DNA from: DSUN01 sp035527715
GTDB lineage: Bacteria > Planctomycetota > PUPC01 > DSUN01
DNA: 64,000 nt
Direction: 5' to 3'
Assembly (NCBI GenBank): GCA_035527715.1
Contig: DATKZY010000194.1
Location: 1 to 64,000 of the forward strand
The position numbers and the translations under genes were made by a program. This document shows positions 45,990 to 54,843 of this stretch, piece by piece (the stretch's first letter is position 1; every line of letters starts with the position of its first letter). Below the pieces are notes generated by a model. It searched no databases and had not been told where the DNA came from. It saw nothing but the letters and a program-made list of their open reading frames with translations.

Positions 45990-48062
45990 TTACTCTTTCG
46001 CTGCGGGGCCGCGGACGCGGCGAAGCTGGGCGCTGCCCGAGAGGTAGACGTTGCCGCCCGAGAACGCGAGGCGGCCGCCGGGGATCTTGCCGAGAACCTC
46101 GATGGCGGCGTCGGCAGGGTTGATGCGGATGAGGGCGCCGGCGAGGAAGGTCCAGACCTTGCCGTCGGGGCCGAGGCGGAAGTCGAACGGCTCCATCTGG
46201 TTCGAGCCGATGCCGACGGGCAGCGGGAACGGGAGTTTCTTCCTGAAGGCGACCTCGCCGCTCGACGCGTCCACGCCATAAAGAATGCTCGACTTGGGGT
46301 CGGCCGGGTCCTCGGTCCAGCCGAGGACGCGGCTGCCCCCGACGCTGACGATGAGGGCCGTGCCCTTGGCCTCCATCACAGGCTCGATCTCGCGGACGAG
46401 TTTCTGCGCCGCCGTGTCCCACACGAAGAGCTTGCCCTGCTTCGGCTCGGGCTTGCCGAGCGTGGCGTCGCGGACGCGCATGGTGGAGATGACGATGAGG
46501 CCCCCACCCTCGGCGGCGGCCATGTGGGTGATCTGGCAGTTGCTGAACTCGCGCCAGAATCCCCCGCCCTCCCCTTTCTGCGGGTCCCACCAGGCGAGGC
46601 CGCCGCCCGAGCCGTTGCGGACCCACCGCCCGCCGAAGTAGACCTTGCCATCGGCGCCGACCGCGGCGGCATACATCTTGTGGGTGCCCGCCCACTTGTT
46701 CAGGTAGCCGAGCAGGCGCGGGTTGCTCCGCTCGTCGGTCTCGGGGATGGGCTTGTGCACGGGGTCGCCGGAGCCGATGGTCCACGGCTTCGCGGGGTCG
46801 AGGACGTAGGTGATGGACGACGGGTAGCCGCTCATGTAGACCTTGCCGTCGAGGATGGCGGTGGCGTAGTGGCTGAGGTGATTCTTGCCCAGGTGCACGC
46901 TCTTGCCCGTGGCGGGGTCGAAGAGGAAGTTGCCCTCGTAGGAGTCGGCGGTGCCGAGGACGCGGCCATCGGGCAGTTCCGTCAGGCGGTTGATGGTCAT
47001 CGGATAGGTGGGCACCTGGAGGGGAATGGCCTTCCACTCGCGGTCCTCGGCCTTGGTCTCGGGCGTGCGATACCAGAGCGCCGCCTTGCCATCCGAGGTC
47101 GGTGTCGCGCTGTCGGTGAAGAACTCCGGCTTGGGCGGCAGACCGACCCAGGGCTTCGAGTCGGGCGGCTCGGGCCAAGGCGGCTTCTCGTTGGGCGCCT
47201 TCTTCGGGATGGCCTTGCCCTGATACAGCCAGTACTGGATCGCCTTCCCGTCGGTGCCGACGACTTTGCTGGCGCTCGCCGTGCAGCCGTGGCGCTGCTG
47301 GCTCACGCCGACGTAGCCCCCGACCGTCTCGGTGGTCACGAGCGTCTCGTCCTTGCCCGTCTGGCGGTCGTAGGCGACGAGGAACCAGGGCACCTTGCCG
47401 CTGGCGACGTAGACGTAGCGGTCGTCGGCCGCGACCGAATAGCCCCAGCAGCCGTTGGGCGCGTGGCTCGGGCCGATGGGGCCGTACTCAGTGACCTTGC
47501 CCGTCTTTGGATCGATCTGGTAGGCTCCGGCCTTGCGCTCCTGGTTGTAGCTGCCGCTGCCGTAGATCATCCCGTCGGTGCCGATGCACATGGGCCGCGT
47601 CTCGCCCGCGAGGCCGGGCGCGACGACGCCCTTGCACGAAAGCTCGTTCGTCGCGGGGTCGTAGACGTAGACCTCCATCCCCTTCTGCCAGTCGGGCGTG
47701 GCGATGTAGAGCTTGCCGTCGGGGCCAAGGACGCGGCCGCAGATGTGGATCTGCCGCCTATCTGGGATGCCGTCCCTCTTCACCGCGCCGGTCGCGAGGT
47801 CGCCGATGAAGACGGTGGTCGGGCCGCCGTAGCCCTTGAAGTACCACTGGAGGAAGTCATGGGTCTTGCCATCGGGGTTGGGCACGAGCATCAGTTCGCC
47901 GCGGCGCACCGAGGTCACGGGCACGCCCAGCTCTTCGACCGCCAGCGCCTTGGCCCTCTCGACAAGCGACTTCAGGTCCGGCTGGTCCCTGGCCGCCCAC
48001 GGCCCTTCGGCACCGGCCGCGAGGCCGGCCGCGAAGGCACACAGAAGTCTCGCCCACATCAT
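45990..48062 (-). CDS. Secreted beta-propeller protein (quinoprotein/SMP-30-like)
   Basis: A 690-residue exported protein. ATG at 48062 has GGAGG upstream and a signal peptide (WARLLCAFAAGLAAGAEG). The whole mature chain is propeller blades with the pattern (V/L)YDPATxE, GTDGMIYGSGSYN, IDPKTGKVTEYG, VAADDRYVYVASG, LFDPATGKSVHLGKNHLSHYAT. There is no clear catalytic motif; such proteins are usually binding or lactonase-like. It lies 69 bases downstream of the HEAT-like lipoprotein gene on the same strand, so the two may be co-expressed. Confidence 0.78.
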   Translation of the reverse strand: MMWARLLCAFAAGLAAGAEGPWAARDQPDLKSLVERAKALAVEELGVPVTSVRRGELMLVPNPDGKTHDFLQWYFKGYGGPTTVFIGDLATGAVKRDGIPDRRQIHICGRVLGPDGKLYIATPDWQKGMEVYVYDPATNELSCKGVVAPGLAGETRPMCIGTDGMIYGSGSYNQERKAGAYQIDPKTGKVTEYGPIGPSHAPNGCWGYSVAADDRYVYVASGKVPWFLVAYDRQTGKDETLVTTETVGGYVGVSQQRHGCTASASKVVGTDGKAIQYWLYQGKAIPKKAPNEKPPWPEPPDSKPWVGLPPKPEFFTDSATPTSDGKAALWYRTPETKAEDREWKAIPLQVPTYPMTINRLTELPDGRVLGTADSYEGNFLFDPATGKSVHLGKNHLSHYATAILDGKVYMSGYPSSITYVLDPAKPWTIGSGDPVHKPIPETDERSNPRLLGYLNKWAGTHKMYAAAVGADGKVYFGGRWVRNGSGGGLAWWDPQKGEGGGFWREFSNCQITHMAAAEGGGLIVISTMRVRDATLGKPEPKQGKLFVWDTAAQKLVREIEPVMEAKGTALIVSVGGSRVLGWTEDPADPKSSILYGVDASSGEVAFRKKLPFPLPVGIGSNQMEPFDFRLGPDGKVWTFLAGALIRINPADAAIEVLGKIPGGRLAFSGGNVYLSGSAQLRRVRGPAAKE

Positions 48063-48131
48063 TCCAGTGCTCCCTCCTCCCCACGACACCATCATGCAGG
48101 CCATACGCCTGAAGACAGCAACACAACGAAC

Positions 48132-50510
48132 TCAGCGCTTGAAGACGAAGTAGCCGTCGGAGGAAACCCAGGGGCACACGGCCTCCCATTCCAGGCGGCT
48201 CTGGTGCCGCTCCCACCACTCGGCCAACTCTCGGGCGGACTGCCGCTGGCGTTCCGGGGGCCAGAAGTGGTAGTAGTCCCAGGTCGGGTTGACTTCTCGG
48301 AATGCCCTGCGCAGCGCCAGGCCCGCTTCGCACCGGGCACGCCAGTCCTTACGCGGGTCCAGTTGCGCGATGAGCAGGTCAACCAGGAGGAAGCCCTTGC
48401 CTCTGGCGCCCGAAGCGCCCAGGTGCCTGCCGCACTCGCGGACTGCCCAGGCGCGCACGTTCGGGTCGGGGGCCTCCTGAACGGCCTGGCTGAGGAGTTG
48501 GCGCGCGCGGCCGGCATATGGCTCGGGGTGGTCCTGGGCGAACAGCGCAAGCAGGCGGACCGAAGCGTGGAAGTTCGTGCGGGGCCGCCACTGGCCTCGG
48601 AGAAATGCCTGGTAAACAGAGGCCCCCTCCTCGTTGCTGAGAACGGCCAGTTCGGCGGCCAGGTCGAGCCGCGGCGCCCCGGCGCTGCATTCCATGGCCG
48701 CCAGAAGCTCGGACGTCACCAGCCGCCGCTGCTCGCGGTCGAGGACGACGCGGGTCCGCAGGAGGCTCTCGGCGATCTCGAGCCGACGTTTCTCGCAGGG
48801 CTCAGCCCTGAGCAGGCGGGTGAGTTCCGCGGACGCGAACGAAGGCGCTCCGCGACGCAGCGCGCGGACAAGGAAGAAGCGTTTCTCGGCGTCGGGCACC
48901 ACGCCGAGGAGACGCTGGACGAATCTCAGGCCATCCTTCCCGCTCACCGCGTGAAGCGACTCCGCGAACCGGTAGACATCCCACTTGTCCAGCTCTTCGT
49001 GGCGCAGGAGCTGCGATTCGAAGATCCTCGCCAGCTCCCGCCTGGCCCGCGGCGAGCACAGGCGGTGCGAGGCCCCCTCGGCGCGCAGTGTCGCGAACCG
49101 CGCGATGTGCTTCTCGGCCTTCTCGGGCGCCAGCCGGCACAGCGTCACGAATGCGTTGTAGGGGGCCATGGCGTCCTGTCCCCGGTCCCTGCCATCCTGC
49201 TCCAGGACCCGCTCAGCCAGGGCCACGAACTCGTGCGCGTGCTCCCTTGCCAGGCGCCGCGGGAAGCTCCACCAGTTCTCATAGGAGGCAATCAACCCCA
49301 GAGCCCCTATCGGCGGGTCCTCTGCCAGCGCCGACCTCACCATGGGTTCCGGGTCCAGGCCCAGGTTGAACCAAACGTTCAGTTTGGGGTGCACGGAGGG
49401 GAAGCGGCCCCGGAGGACCAGGGGCGCGGCCTCCCGGAACCCCCAGGTGACGAGGCGGTATTGCTCCGGGCCGTTCGGGGCAATCTTCCCTGCTCGGTCG
49501 AGGAACTGCACCAGGGCGCCGAGCACTTCGCGGACCTGCTCCTCGCTCCCCAAGGTGCCGAGCGCCTCGTAATAGCCATAGGGGAACGGCGGGCGCGGCA
49601 CGCCTTCGGGCGTTCGCGCAGCGGCGTCGCGGAAGGCGCGGAATGCCTCGGCGAACTCCCCGCGAGCCTGGCCCCAGTCCAGCATCGCGAGGGTTTCCAG
49701 CACGGTGCTGGGCGGGTATTCGGACCAGGGTTGCAGGGACATGAGGAGCGCGCGCACCTGATTGTAGTCGGCCCTCGTGCAACGCGAGGCCCACGCAACT
49801 GCCGCGTCCCAGCGGATTGCTGGCGGCCGCGCCTCGTCACGAGCCATCGCCAGGAGCAGGTTGCGTGTCGCCTCGCCGCCGACGTAGTAGTCCACATGGC
49901 CCAGGAGCCAGCCAACAGGGTCGCCGCTGACTCGCGGCAGGAGGATCGGAAACAGGCGTGCCTGCGTCCGCATCGGCAGTTCATGAGAGGTCCGGCCGGC
50001 GAAGACGCGGAGCTGGACCTTGTCCCGGGCGAGCAGGTCAGACAGCTTCTCCAGGTCCTTCGGTTCCTGAAGGAAACGTGCCAGGCATCCCTGGACGTAG
50101 ACGATCGGCTTCTCGTACTGCTCGTCCCAGGCGGGTCCGATCGCGATCGTGCCCTCCGCCAGCAGGCCGAGAAGCTCTCGGGCGCGGGTTCCCTGGGCAT
50201 CCAGCTCCGTGAGCACGGTGAGGGCGAGAAACTTCTCAGGAGGGGTCGCCTTCGAGTCCTCCGCAGTCGCCAGCAATGCGGGGAAGGCCAACGGCCCGAG
50301 CGGCGCCACCGCCACTCGCCCGCGCACGCGGACGGTGTCCCAGGCCGTGAAGGACCGCGGGGGGCCGCCTTCGAGCAGGCTAGCCAGTAGCCGCCTGACG
50401 TCGGCTCGGACCTCGGTGGGCGTCGGGACTCTGTGAGGCGCCGCATGCTGCGTCGGACCACAGGCCGTGCATGCTGCCAGAAGGAAGGTCAGGCCGATCT
50501 CTCGTCGCAT
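48132..50510 (-). CDS. Large HEAT-like helical lipoprotein
   Basis: A 792-residue predicted lipoprotein. ATG at 50510 follows GGAGG by 7 bases; the leader RREIGLTFLLAACTAC contains a lipobox (cysteine at about residue 13 or 16). The mature chain is helical, with many armadillo/HEAT-like pieces (FPALLATAEDSKATPPEKFLALTVLTELD, RKDWRARCEAGLALRRAF, DPNVRAWAVRECGRHLG). It should hang in the periplasm as a binding scaffold. No enzyme motif is seen. The upstream promoter at 50548-50576 is divergent from that of the isomerase-like gene. Confidence 0.75.
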   Translation of the reverse strand: MRREIGLTFLLAACTACGPTQHAAPHRVPTPTEVRADVRRLLASLLEGGPPRSFTAWDTVRVRGRVAVAPLGPLAFPALLATAEDSKATPPEKFLALTVLTELDAQGTRARELLGLLAEGTIAIGPAWDEQYEKPIVYVQGCLARFLQEPKDLEKLSDLLARDKVQLRVFAGRTSHELPMRTQARLFPILLPRVSGDPVGWLLGHVDYYVGGEATRNLLLAMARDEARPPAIRWDAAVAWASRCTRADYNQVRALLMSLQPWSEYPPSTVLETLAMLDWGQARGEFAEAFRAFRDAAARTPEGVPRPPFPYGYYEALGTLGSEEQVREVLGALVQFLDRAGKIAPNGPEQYRLVTWGFREAAPLVLRGRFPSVHPKLNVWFNLGLDPEPMVRSALAEDPPIGALGLIASYENWWSFPRRLAREHAHEFVALAERVLEQDGRDRGQDAMAPYNAFVTLCRLAPEKAEKHIARFATLRAEGASHRLCSPRARRELARIFESQLLRHEELDKWDVYRFAESLHAVSGKDGLRFVQRLLGVVPDAEKRFFLVRALRRGAPSFASAELTRLLRAEPCEKRRLEIAESLLRTRVVLDREQRRLVTSELLAAMECSAGAPRLDLAAELAVLSNEEGASVYQAFLRGQWRPRTNFHASVRLLALFAQDHPEPYAGRARQLLSQAVQEAPDPNVRAWAVRECGRHLGASGARGKGFLLVDLLIAQLDPRKDWRARCEAGLALRRAFREVNPTWDYYHFWPPERQRQSARELAEWWERHQSRLEWEAVCPWVSSDGYFVFKR

Positions 50511-50547
50511 CGCCGTTCCTCCACACTCCTGCCCAACGCACACGCTG

Positions 50548-50576
50548 ACTGTACCAGCAAAGGGAGGACACTGCAA
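50548..50576 (-). promoter_or_regulatory. Promoter of the HEAT-like lipoprotein gene
   Basis: On the minus strand TTGCAG (50576-50571), 17 bases, then TACAGT (50553-50548), about 38 bases upstream of the ATG at 50510. Confidence 0.58.
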
Positions 50577-50589
50577 CCCGTGTTAGCGC

Positions 50590-50617
50590 TTGACAGGCGA
50601 TACGGGGCTGGCACAAT
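50590..50617 (+). promoter_or_regulatory. Promoter of the TAT-exported isomerase-like gene
   Basis: TTGACA (50590-50595), 16 bases, then CACAAT (50612-50617), about 44 bases before the ATG at 50661. Its -35 is 13 bases from the -35 of the divergent promoter. Confidence 0.55.
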
Positions 50618-50660
50618 AGCAGCAGGAGCGACGTGTTGCACCCTGAGTCAGGAGAAGTTC

Positions 50661-52193
50661 ATGTGCCGTCACTGCATGAACCGAAGGGAGTTCACGGGAA
50701 TGGCCGCGGCGGGGATTGCGGGGGGCATTCTCGCCCTCTCCGCCGCGGAGGCCCAAGAGCTGACCGTTGAGCCGTGGGACCCAGATAAGCCCTTCCTCGT
50801 CACGGGCAAGCCGCTCCGCGTCCAGCCCATTCTCATGCACGCGCGCTACAGCCCGCGGCCGAAGACCTCGTGGCGCTCCTGGAGCCGCATCATCAGCGAC
50901 GCCGCCGCGGCCGAAGAACTCCAGCGCATCGAGGGCGAACTCAAGGCGCTCAAGGCACGCGCGACATTCCCCCTTGAGTTCCTCCCAACCACCAAAGTGA
51001 CTTCGCGCGCGGAGGCCGAGACGGTTCATAAGGGCGACTTCGATGTCGTCCTGCTCTACGCCGCGTCTGGCGGCAGTCTCCACGACTGCTTCGCCAAGGC
51101 CCCGACCCGCGATACTATCCTCTTCCTCCGCCACAAGTCCGGCCCCACGTACTACTACTATGAGTCCTTTGGCCGCCGATTCGTGCAGCCCCTCACACTT
51201 GAGCAGATCCGCCAGAACAACGCAAAGAACCACGGGCCGGTGACCCTCGACGATGCGGTGGTGGACGACTACGATGACGTGCTTTGGCGCCTCCGCGGCC
51301 TCTATGGCCTCAAGAACTTCGTCGGCCAGCGGATCGTCGCCCTCGGCGGCGCGCAGGGGAAGTGGGACGGCAAGGCCCCCGCCGTCGCACGCGAGCGCTA
51401 TGGGATGGAGATCGTGGAGGTCGGCTACGACGCGCTCGCCGCCCAGCTCAAGGTCGCCCTCGCCGACGCGAAGCTGCGCGCGCAGGCCGAAGCGTGGGCG
51501 AAGCGCTACCTGGCTCTGCGCAGGACCACCCTGGAGGCCAAGAGAGAGCATATCCCAAGCGCCTTCGTCCTCTACGCCATCATCAAGCATTGGCTCCGCG
51601 AGCACCGCGCCCCGGCCTTCACCATCAACGCCTGCATGGGCACGGTGTTGAACGTGGCCAACACCACGGCCTGCCTGGCGCTGAGCCTGCTCAACGACGA
51701 GGGCTACATGGCCTTCTGCGAGTCGGACTTCGTCATCATCCCCGCGGGGATTCTGCTGCATTACGTCGCGGGCACGCCCGTGTTCCTCCACAACTCCACC
51801 TTCCCGCACAAGGCGATGGTCACGTGCGCCCACTGCACGGCGCCTCGGCGGATGGACGGCAAGCGGTACGAGCCGGTGCGCATCGTGACCCATTACGAAT
51901 CGGACTTCGGTGCGGCGCCGAAGGTCGAGATGCCCATCGGCCAGCGGGTCACCTTTGTGAACCCGGAGTACAGCACCGCGCGGTGGCTCGGCATGCGCGG
52001 CGTCGTGCGCGACAACCCGTTCTACGACATCTGCCGGAGCCAGCAGGACGTGGAGATCGAGGGCGACTGGAAGCGCCTCATCGCCGAGGCCCGCGACTCC
52101 CACTGGATGATGGCCTATGGGGACCACCTGGCGCCCCTCGGCTACGCCGCCCGCAAGCTCGGAATCGAGTGGACCCCGCTGTCCGAGGCCTGA
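50661..52193 (+). CDS. TAT-exported isomerase-like protein (L-fucose isomerase fold)
   Basis: A 510-residue protein with a twin-arginine leader (NRREFTGMAAAGIAGGILAL, residues 7-26). ATG at 50661 has AGGAGA 6 bases upstream. The body resembles the sugar-isomerase class of the protein at 10659-12107: GLYGLKNFVGQRIVALGGAQGKW, NACMGTVLNVANTTACLALSLLNDEGYMAFCESDF (E in CESD as a metal-ligand candidate), then FLHNSTFPHKAM and THYESDFG. Known fucose and arabinose isomerases are cytoplasmic, so an exported member is odd; it may have become a sugar-binding or other periplasmic enzyme. A putative winged-helix gene follows 29 bases later. Confidence 0.78.
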   Translation: MCRHCMNRREFTGMAAAGIAGGILALSAAEAQELTVEPWDPDKPFLVTGKPLRVQPILMHARYSPRPKTSWRSWSRIISDAAAAEELQRIEGELKALKARATFPLEFLPTTKVTSRAEAETVHKGDFDVVLLYAASGGSLHDCFAKAPTRDTILFLRHKSGPTYYYYESFGRRFVQPLTLEQIRQNNAKNHGPVTLDDAVVDDYDDVLWRLRGLYGLKNFVGQRIVALGGAQGKWDGKAPAVARERYGMEIVEVGYDALAAQLKVALADAKLRAQAEAWAKRYLALRRTTLEAKREHIPSAFVLYAIIKHWLREHRAPAFTINACMGTVLNVANTTACLALSLLNDEGYMAFCESDFVIIPAGILLHYVAGTPVFLHNSTFPHKAMVTCAHCTAPRRMDGKRYEPVRIVTHYESDFGAAPKVEMPIGQRVTFVNPEYSTARWLGMRGVVRDNPFYDICRSQQDVEIEGDWKRLIAEARDSHWMMAYGDHLAPLGYAARKLGIEWTPLSEA

Positions 52194-52222
52194 GGGCGGC
52201 CACCGTCCGAAGGAGGCACAAG

Positions 52223-53035
52223 GTGACTATGGATGCGCGGCGCGCGGCGATCGCTCGCCTGGCTCGCCAGCAGGTGGCGGCGCAAGCATACCGAGACTAT
52301 GCCGTGCTGGTCCTCGAGCACGAGCGGCTGCGGCGCACGCGCTGGCGCGGAGAACTTGGCGCTACCTGGCAGCCCGACGCCGCGGCGTGGAGCACGCTGC
52401 GCTTCCTCGCGAGCGTCCACGACCCGGCCAGCCGCTCGACGCAGGTGCTGACCGGGCTCTTCGAGACGCGCCCCGAGAAGGAGCCCGTGCGCGTGCCGTG
52501 GCATGCGTGGCGGGAGGCGTTGCGGGCGGGGATAGATCTCGTGGCCGACGTGCTGGTGCTGCACGGCGCCGAGCTGCCGTGGGGGCGGGCCAAGCCGCGC
52601 GTGCCACGCAACCGAGGGGAGTTCGATGCCATCTGCCGCTTCCTCCGCGACCTGCCGGCCGACGAGGATCGCCCGCCGCTGAGCGCCCTGTTCGAGTCCG
52701 CCCGCCTCCCTGCCCTCCCCCACAAGGAGCGACCACCCGGCCACCGCGTGACGTTCTACCGAGGCCGCCAGGTGCTCTCGGTGGACGGCGCCCGCATCGC
52801 CCTGCCGGTGGGCCGCGAGCTGGCGTTCATCGAGCTCCTCGCCGAGCGCCGCGGCCGCGGCGAGGTGACGCCGACGAATGAGCACGGGGCAGACTGGCGC
52901 CGCGCCGCCGAGCAACTCCGCCGCAGGCTCCGCAGAGCCACCGGCGAGGATCTCCTGCGCACAGTCATCCTTCCCGCATTGGCGCCGGTGGGCGGGTATC
53001 GCCTGGCGCCCGGCGTCCGCGTCCGCGACGATTGA
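52223..53035 (+). CDS. Hypothetical protein with possible C-terminal winged-helix domain
   Basis: A 270-residue cytoplasmic protein. GTG at 52223 is chosen because AGGAGG lies 6 bases upstream (ATG at 52229 is the alternative). The N-terminal 170 residues are helical and Arg-rich with no family I know (ELPWGRAKPRVPRNRGEFDAICRFLRDLP). The C-terminus (ADWRRAAEQLRRRLRRATGEDLLRTVILPALAPVGGYRL) resembles an OmpR/PhoB-type winged helix: recognition-helix arginines, then a GGYRL hairpin. It could regulate the operon starting with the exported isomerase-like gene. Regulation is inferred from position and the C-terminal pattern only. Confidence 0.68.
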   Translation: MTMDARRAAIARLARQQVAAQAYRDYAVLVLEHERLRRTRWRGELGATWQPDAAAWSTLRFLASVHDPASRSTQVLTGLFETRPEKEPVRVPWHAWREALRAGIDLVADVLVLHGAELPWGRAKPRVPRNRGEFDAICRFLRDLPADEDRPPLSALFESARLPALPHKERPPGHRVTFYRGRQVLSVDGARIALPVGRELAFIELLAERRGRGEVTPTNEHGADWRRAAEQLRRRLRRATGEDLLRTVILPALAPVGGYRLAPGVRVRDD

Positions 53036-53217
53036 CCCGCGCGCCCACCGCGCACAATCTGCGCGCCTGGCGAGAATTTCTTGCGTCGAGCCCTCCCGTC
53101 CGAAGTGCCCTGACATCAATCCCTTGCAGCCCGCCCCGCCGCGATAAGCCCCGGAGCTACTGGCGAGGCGTCGGACGCGATGCGTAGGTAAGGGTAGAGG
53201 AAGAAGAATGCGACATA

Positions 53218-53295
53218 TGGGACAGATGGGACAGATGGGACGAATGGGACGCCGAGCACCTCTTATCCCATGGGTCCCATTGGTCCCATAGGTCC
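53218..53295. repeat. GGGAC-heptad inverted repeat, second copy
   Basis: The left arm (53218-53250) repeats ATGGGAC-type units; the right arm (53264-53295) is its approximate reverse complement with a 13-base loop. It resembles the hairpin at 690-783 and lies between two convergent genes, as a 3'-end structure would. Confidence 0.65.
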
Positions 53296-53489
53296 CTCGG
53301 CTCTTTGACAATCGCGCCCCTGCCACCATTGGGTGGTCGGGGGCCAATGAACTACGCACGGGAGAAGGCCCGGCCCGGAGATGGGGCCTTCTCCCGTGGT
53401 ACGAGCGGCGCTCGGAGGGCGGCGAAGAAGGCCCCTGAACCAGGCCGAAGAAGCCGCCCCGCCGGGCTGAGAGAAGCCCGGCAAGGGGA

Positions 53490-53561
53490 AATGCGGAGTG
53501 GGGAATGCGGAGTGCGGAAGGTTCTGGATTCCGCATTCCGAGTTCCGCATTCCGCACTCGG
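53490..53561. repeat. GGAATGCGG-type short tandem/inverted repeat
   Basis: Tandem GGAATGCGGAGTG units on the left (53490-53518) are followed by TTCCGCATTCCG-type units on the right (53529-53561), which can pair. No coding content. Confidence 0.6.
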
Positions 53562-53682
53562 CGCGTGCCTGGCCGGCAGGCACGCATCCTCCTGTTCGAG
53601 CGTGGCTCCGAGGCGGCCGGCGAACGGCATAGCCAAACCCGTCGCGTCGGGCCGCCGAACCTGCTCTTTGACAATTCAGTTA

Positions 53683-53829
53683 CCCTCCCGAAGGTATTGG
53701 AACCTTCGGGAGGGATTCCTCCCGCATCGCACGGTGCGGGGAGGGATGGTGCGCCCGCGTCGTGAGGTGGGAGGGCGACCATTGCATACCTGAATAGGTA
53801 TGGAACGGTCGTCCACCACCTCTGACGCG
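53683..53829. repeat. Cluster of strong hairpins, possible structured RNA
   Basis: Hairpin 1 is a perfect 12-bp stem (53683-53694 with 53703-53714). Hairpin 2 is CCTCCCGCA against TGCGGGGAGG (about 53718-53744). Hairpin 3 is a long nested structure: 53756-53770 pairs with 53816-53829, an inner GGCGACC pairs with GGTCGTC, and CATACC-TGAATA-GGTATG is the tip. A TTGACA lies at 53668-53673 but no good -10 follows. GTGCGCCC motifs occur on both sides. Confidence 0.6.
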
Positions 53830-53852
53830 GAGGGGATAGTGCGCCCCACGTC

Positions 53853-54812
53853 TCACACACCTTCCGTGGACAGGCCGTCGAGGAGGCGCAGGGCGTGGGC
53901 CTTGTAGCGAAGGGCATCGGCAGGGCGCCGGCTGCGCAACGTGCGGATGACGATGTACTTCTGGAGCTCGTAGAGGGTGTAGAAGGCGTGGCGGATGCGG
54001 GCGCGGGGCGAGGTGTCGCGCTCGCGGCCGTAGCCGCGCCAGAAGGCGGGCTCGGAGATGCCGCAGTAGTCGAGAACGGCAAACTCGATCTCGGGGTCGC
54101 CCCACAAGGCCCGGTCCCAGTCCACGATGCCGGCAACCGTGGCCTCGCCGTCCACAAGGATGTTCTGCGACCAGATGTCCATGTGAAGGAGGCAACTGGG
54201 CACCGGGCGGTCGAAGGCGGCGAGGTGGGGGTCGAGGGCGCTGCGGACGGCGCGGGCCTCGGCCGCGTCGTAGGCGCCGCAGGCGTGGATGTCGCCGACC
54301 AGCTTGTCCCACATCACGCGGAAGGCGGCGGCCCACGTGTCCTGCGGCTGCATCGGGCGATGCTCGCCGAGGTAGCCGTAGCGGTCGGCGCGGCAGGTGT
54401 CGTGGAGCTGGCGGAGGTGACGGCCGACCTGTTCGAGGACGCGATTGACGGCGTCGCCCGTGACCGACAGATCGCTGAGCGCGGTGCCAGGGAGGCGGGA
54501 TAGCACGAGGAAATCGCGGTCGAGGAGGCGGCGCGAGTCGTCGTAGGCGAGGACTTCGGCCACGGGGATAGCGGTCTTCTCGCGCAGCAGGCGGTGGAGG
54601 GTCGGCTCCTGGGCCATCATGCGACGCTCGTAGAAGAGGAAGCCAGCGTCGTCGGGCGGGGCGATGCGGAGGACAACCTCGCGGCCATCGTCGAGCGTGG
54701 CGAAGAAGCTGTCGTTGAACTTGCCCGTGGCGATTCGCTGGAAGCTCCGCGGTGCGAAGCCGTGGGCTTCGAGCAGGGGGCCGAGGGTATCAGGCGTCAG
54801 CGGCTGCCGCAA
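53853..54812 (-). CDS. Aminoglycoside-phosphotransferase-family kinase
   Basis: A 319-residue cytoplasmic kinase of the APH/choline-kinase-like superfamily. The nucleotide-binding region includes ATGKFNDSFFATLDDGREVVLRI (28-50). The catalytic loop HMDIWSQN has H210, D212 and N217, and D231/D233 in GIVDWDRALWGDP bind metal. The family phosphorylates small hydroxylated compounds such as sugars, amines and homoserine; few members give drug resistance, so resistance is not implied. It is the last gene of the minus-strand unit, 31 bases after the amidohydrolase gene. Confidence 0.9.
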   Translation of the reverse strand: MRQPLTPDTLGPLLEAHGFAPRSFQRIATGKFNDSFFATLDDGREVVLRIAPPDDAGFLFYERRMMAQEPTLHRLLREKTAIPVAEVLAYDDSRRLLDRDFLVLSRLPGTALSDLSVTGDAVNRVLEQVGRHLRQLHDTCRADRYGYLGEHRPMQPQDTWAAAFRVMWDKLVGDIHACGAYDAAEARAVRSALDPHLAAFDRPVPSCLLHMDIWSQNILVDGEATVAGIVDWDRALWGDPEIEFAVLDYCGISEPAFWRGYGRERDTSPRARIRHAFYTLYELQKYIVIRTLRSRRPADALRYKAHALRLLDGLSTEGV

Positions 54813-54843
54813 GAGCCTGGTCTCCAGTGCGGGGCAACAGCCC

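Larger units (their letters stand above)
53036..53852. other. Repeat-rich convergent intergenic region
   Basis: No gene is supported between the convergent ends. It holds a GGGAC-heptad hairpin (53218-53295), a GGAATGCGG-type inverted repeat (53490-53561), two copies of CTCTTTGACAAT (at about 53301 and 53664), and a cluster of three or four hairpins (53683-53829). Confidence 0.55.

Noticed and set aside
53490..53561. CRISPR array
   Set aside because: The units are about 9-13 bases, partly inverted, with no regular spacers and no cas genes.
53748..53850. Group II intron suggested by GTGCGCC motifs
   Set aside because: No domain V hairpin, no reverse transcriptase, and the two GTGCGCCC copies fit a short repeat better.
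53853..54812. Antibiotic-resistance gene
   Set aside because: The APH-like kinase family is broad and this copy sits in a catabolic operon; nothing points to drug modification.
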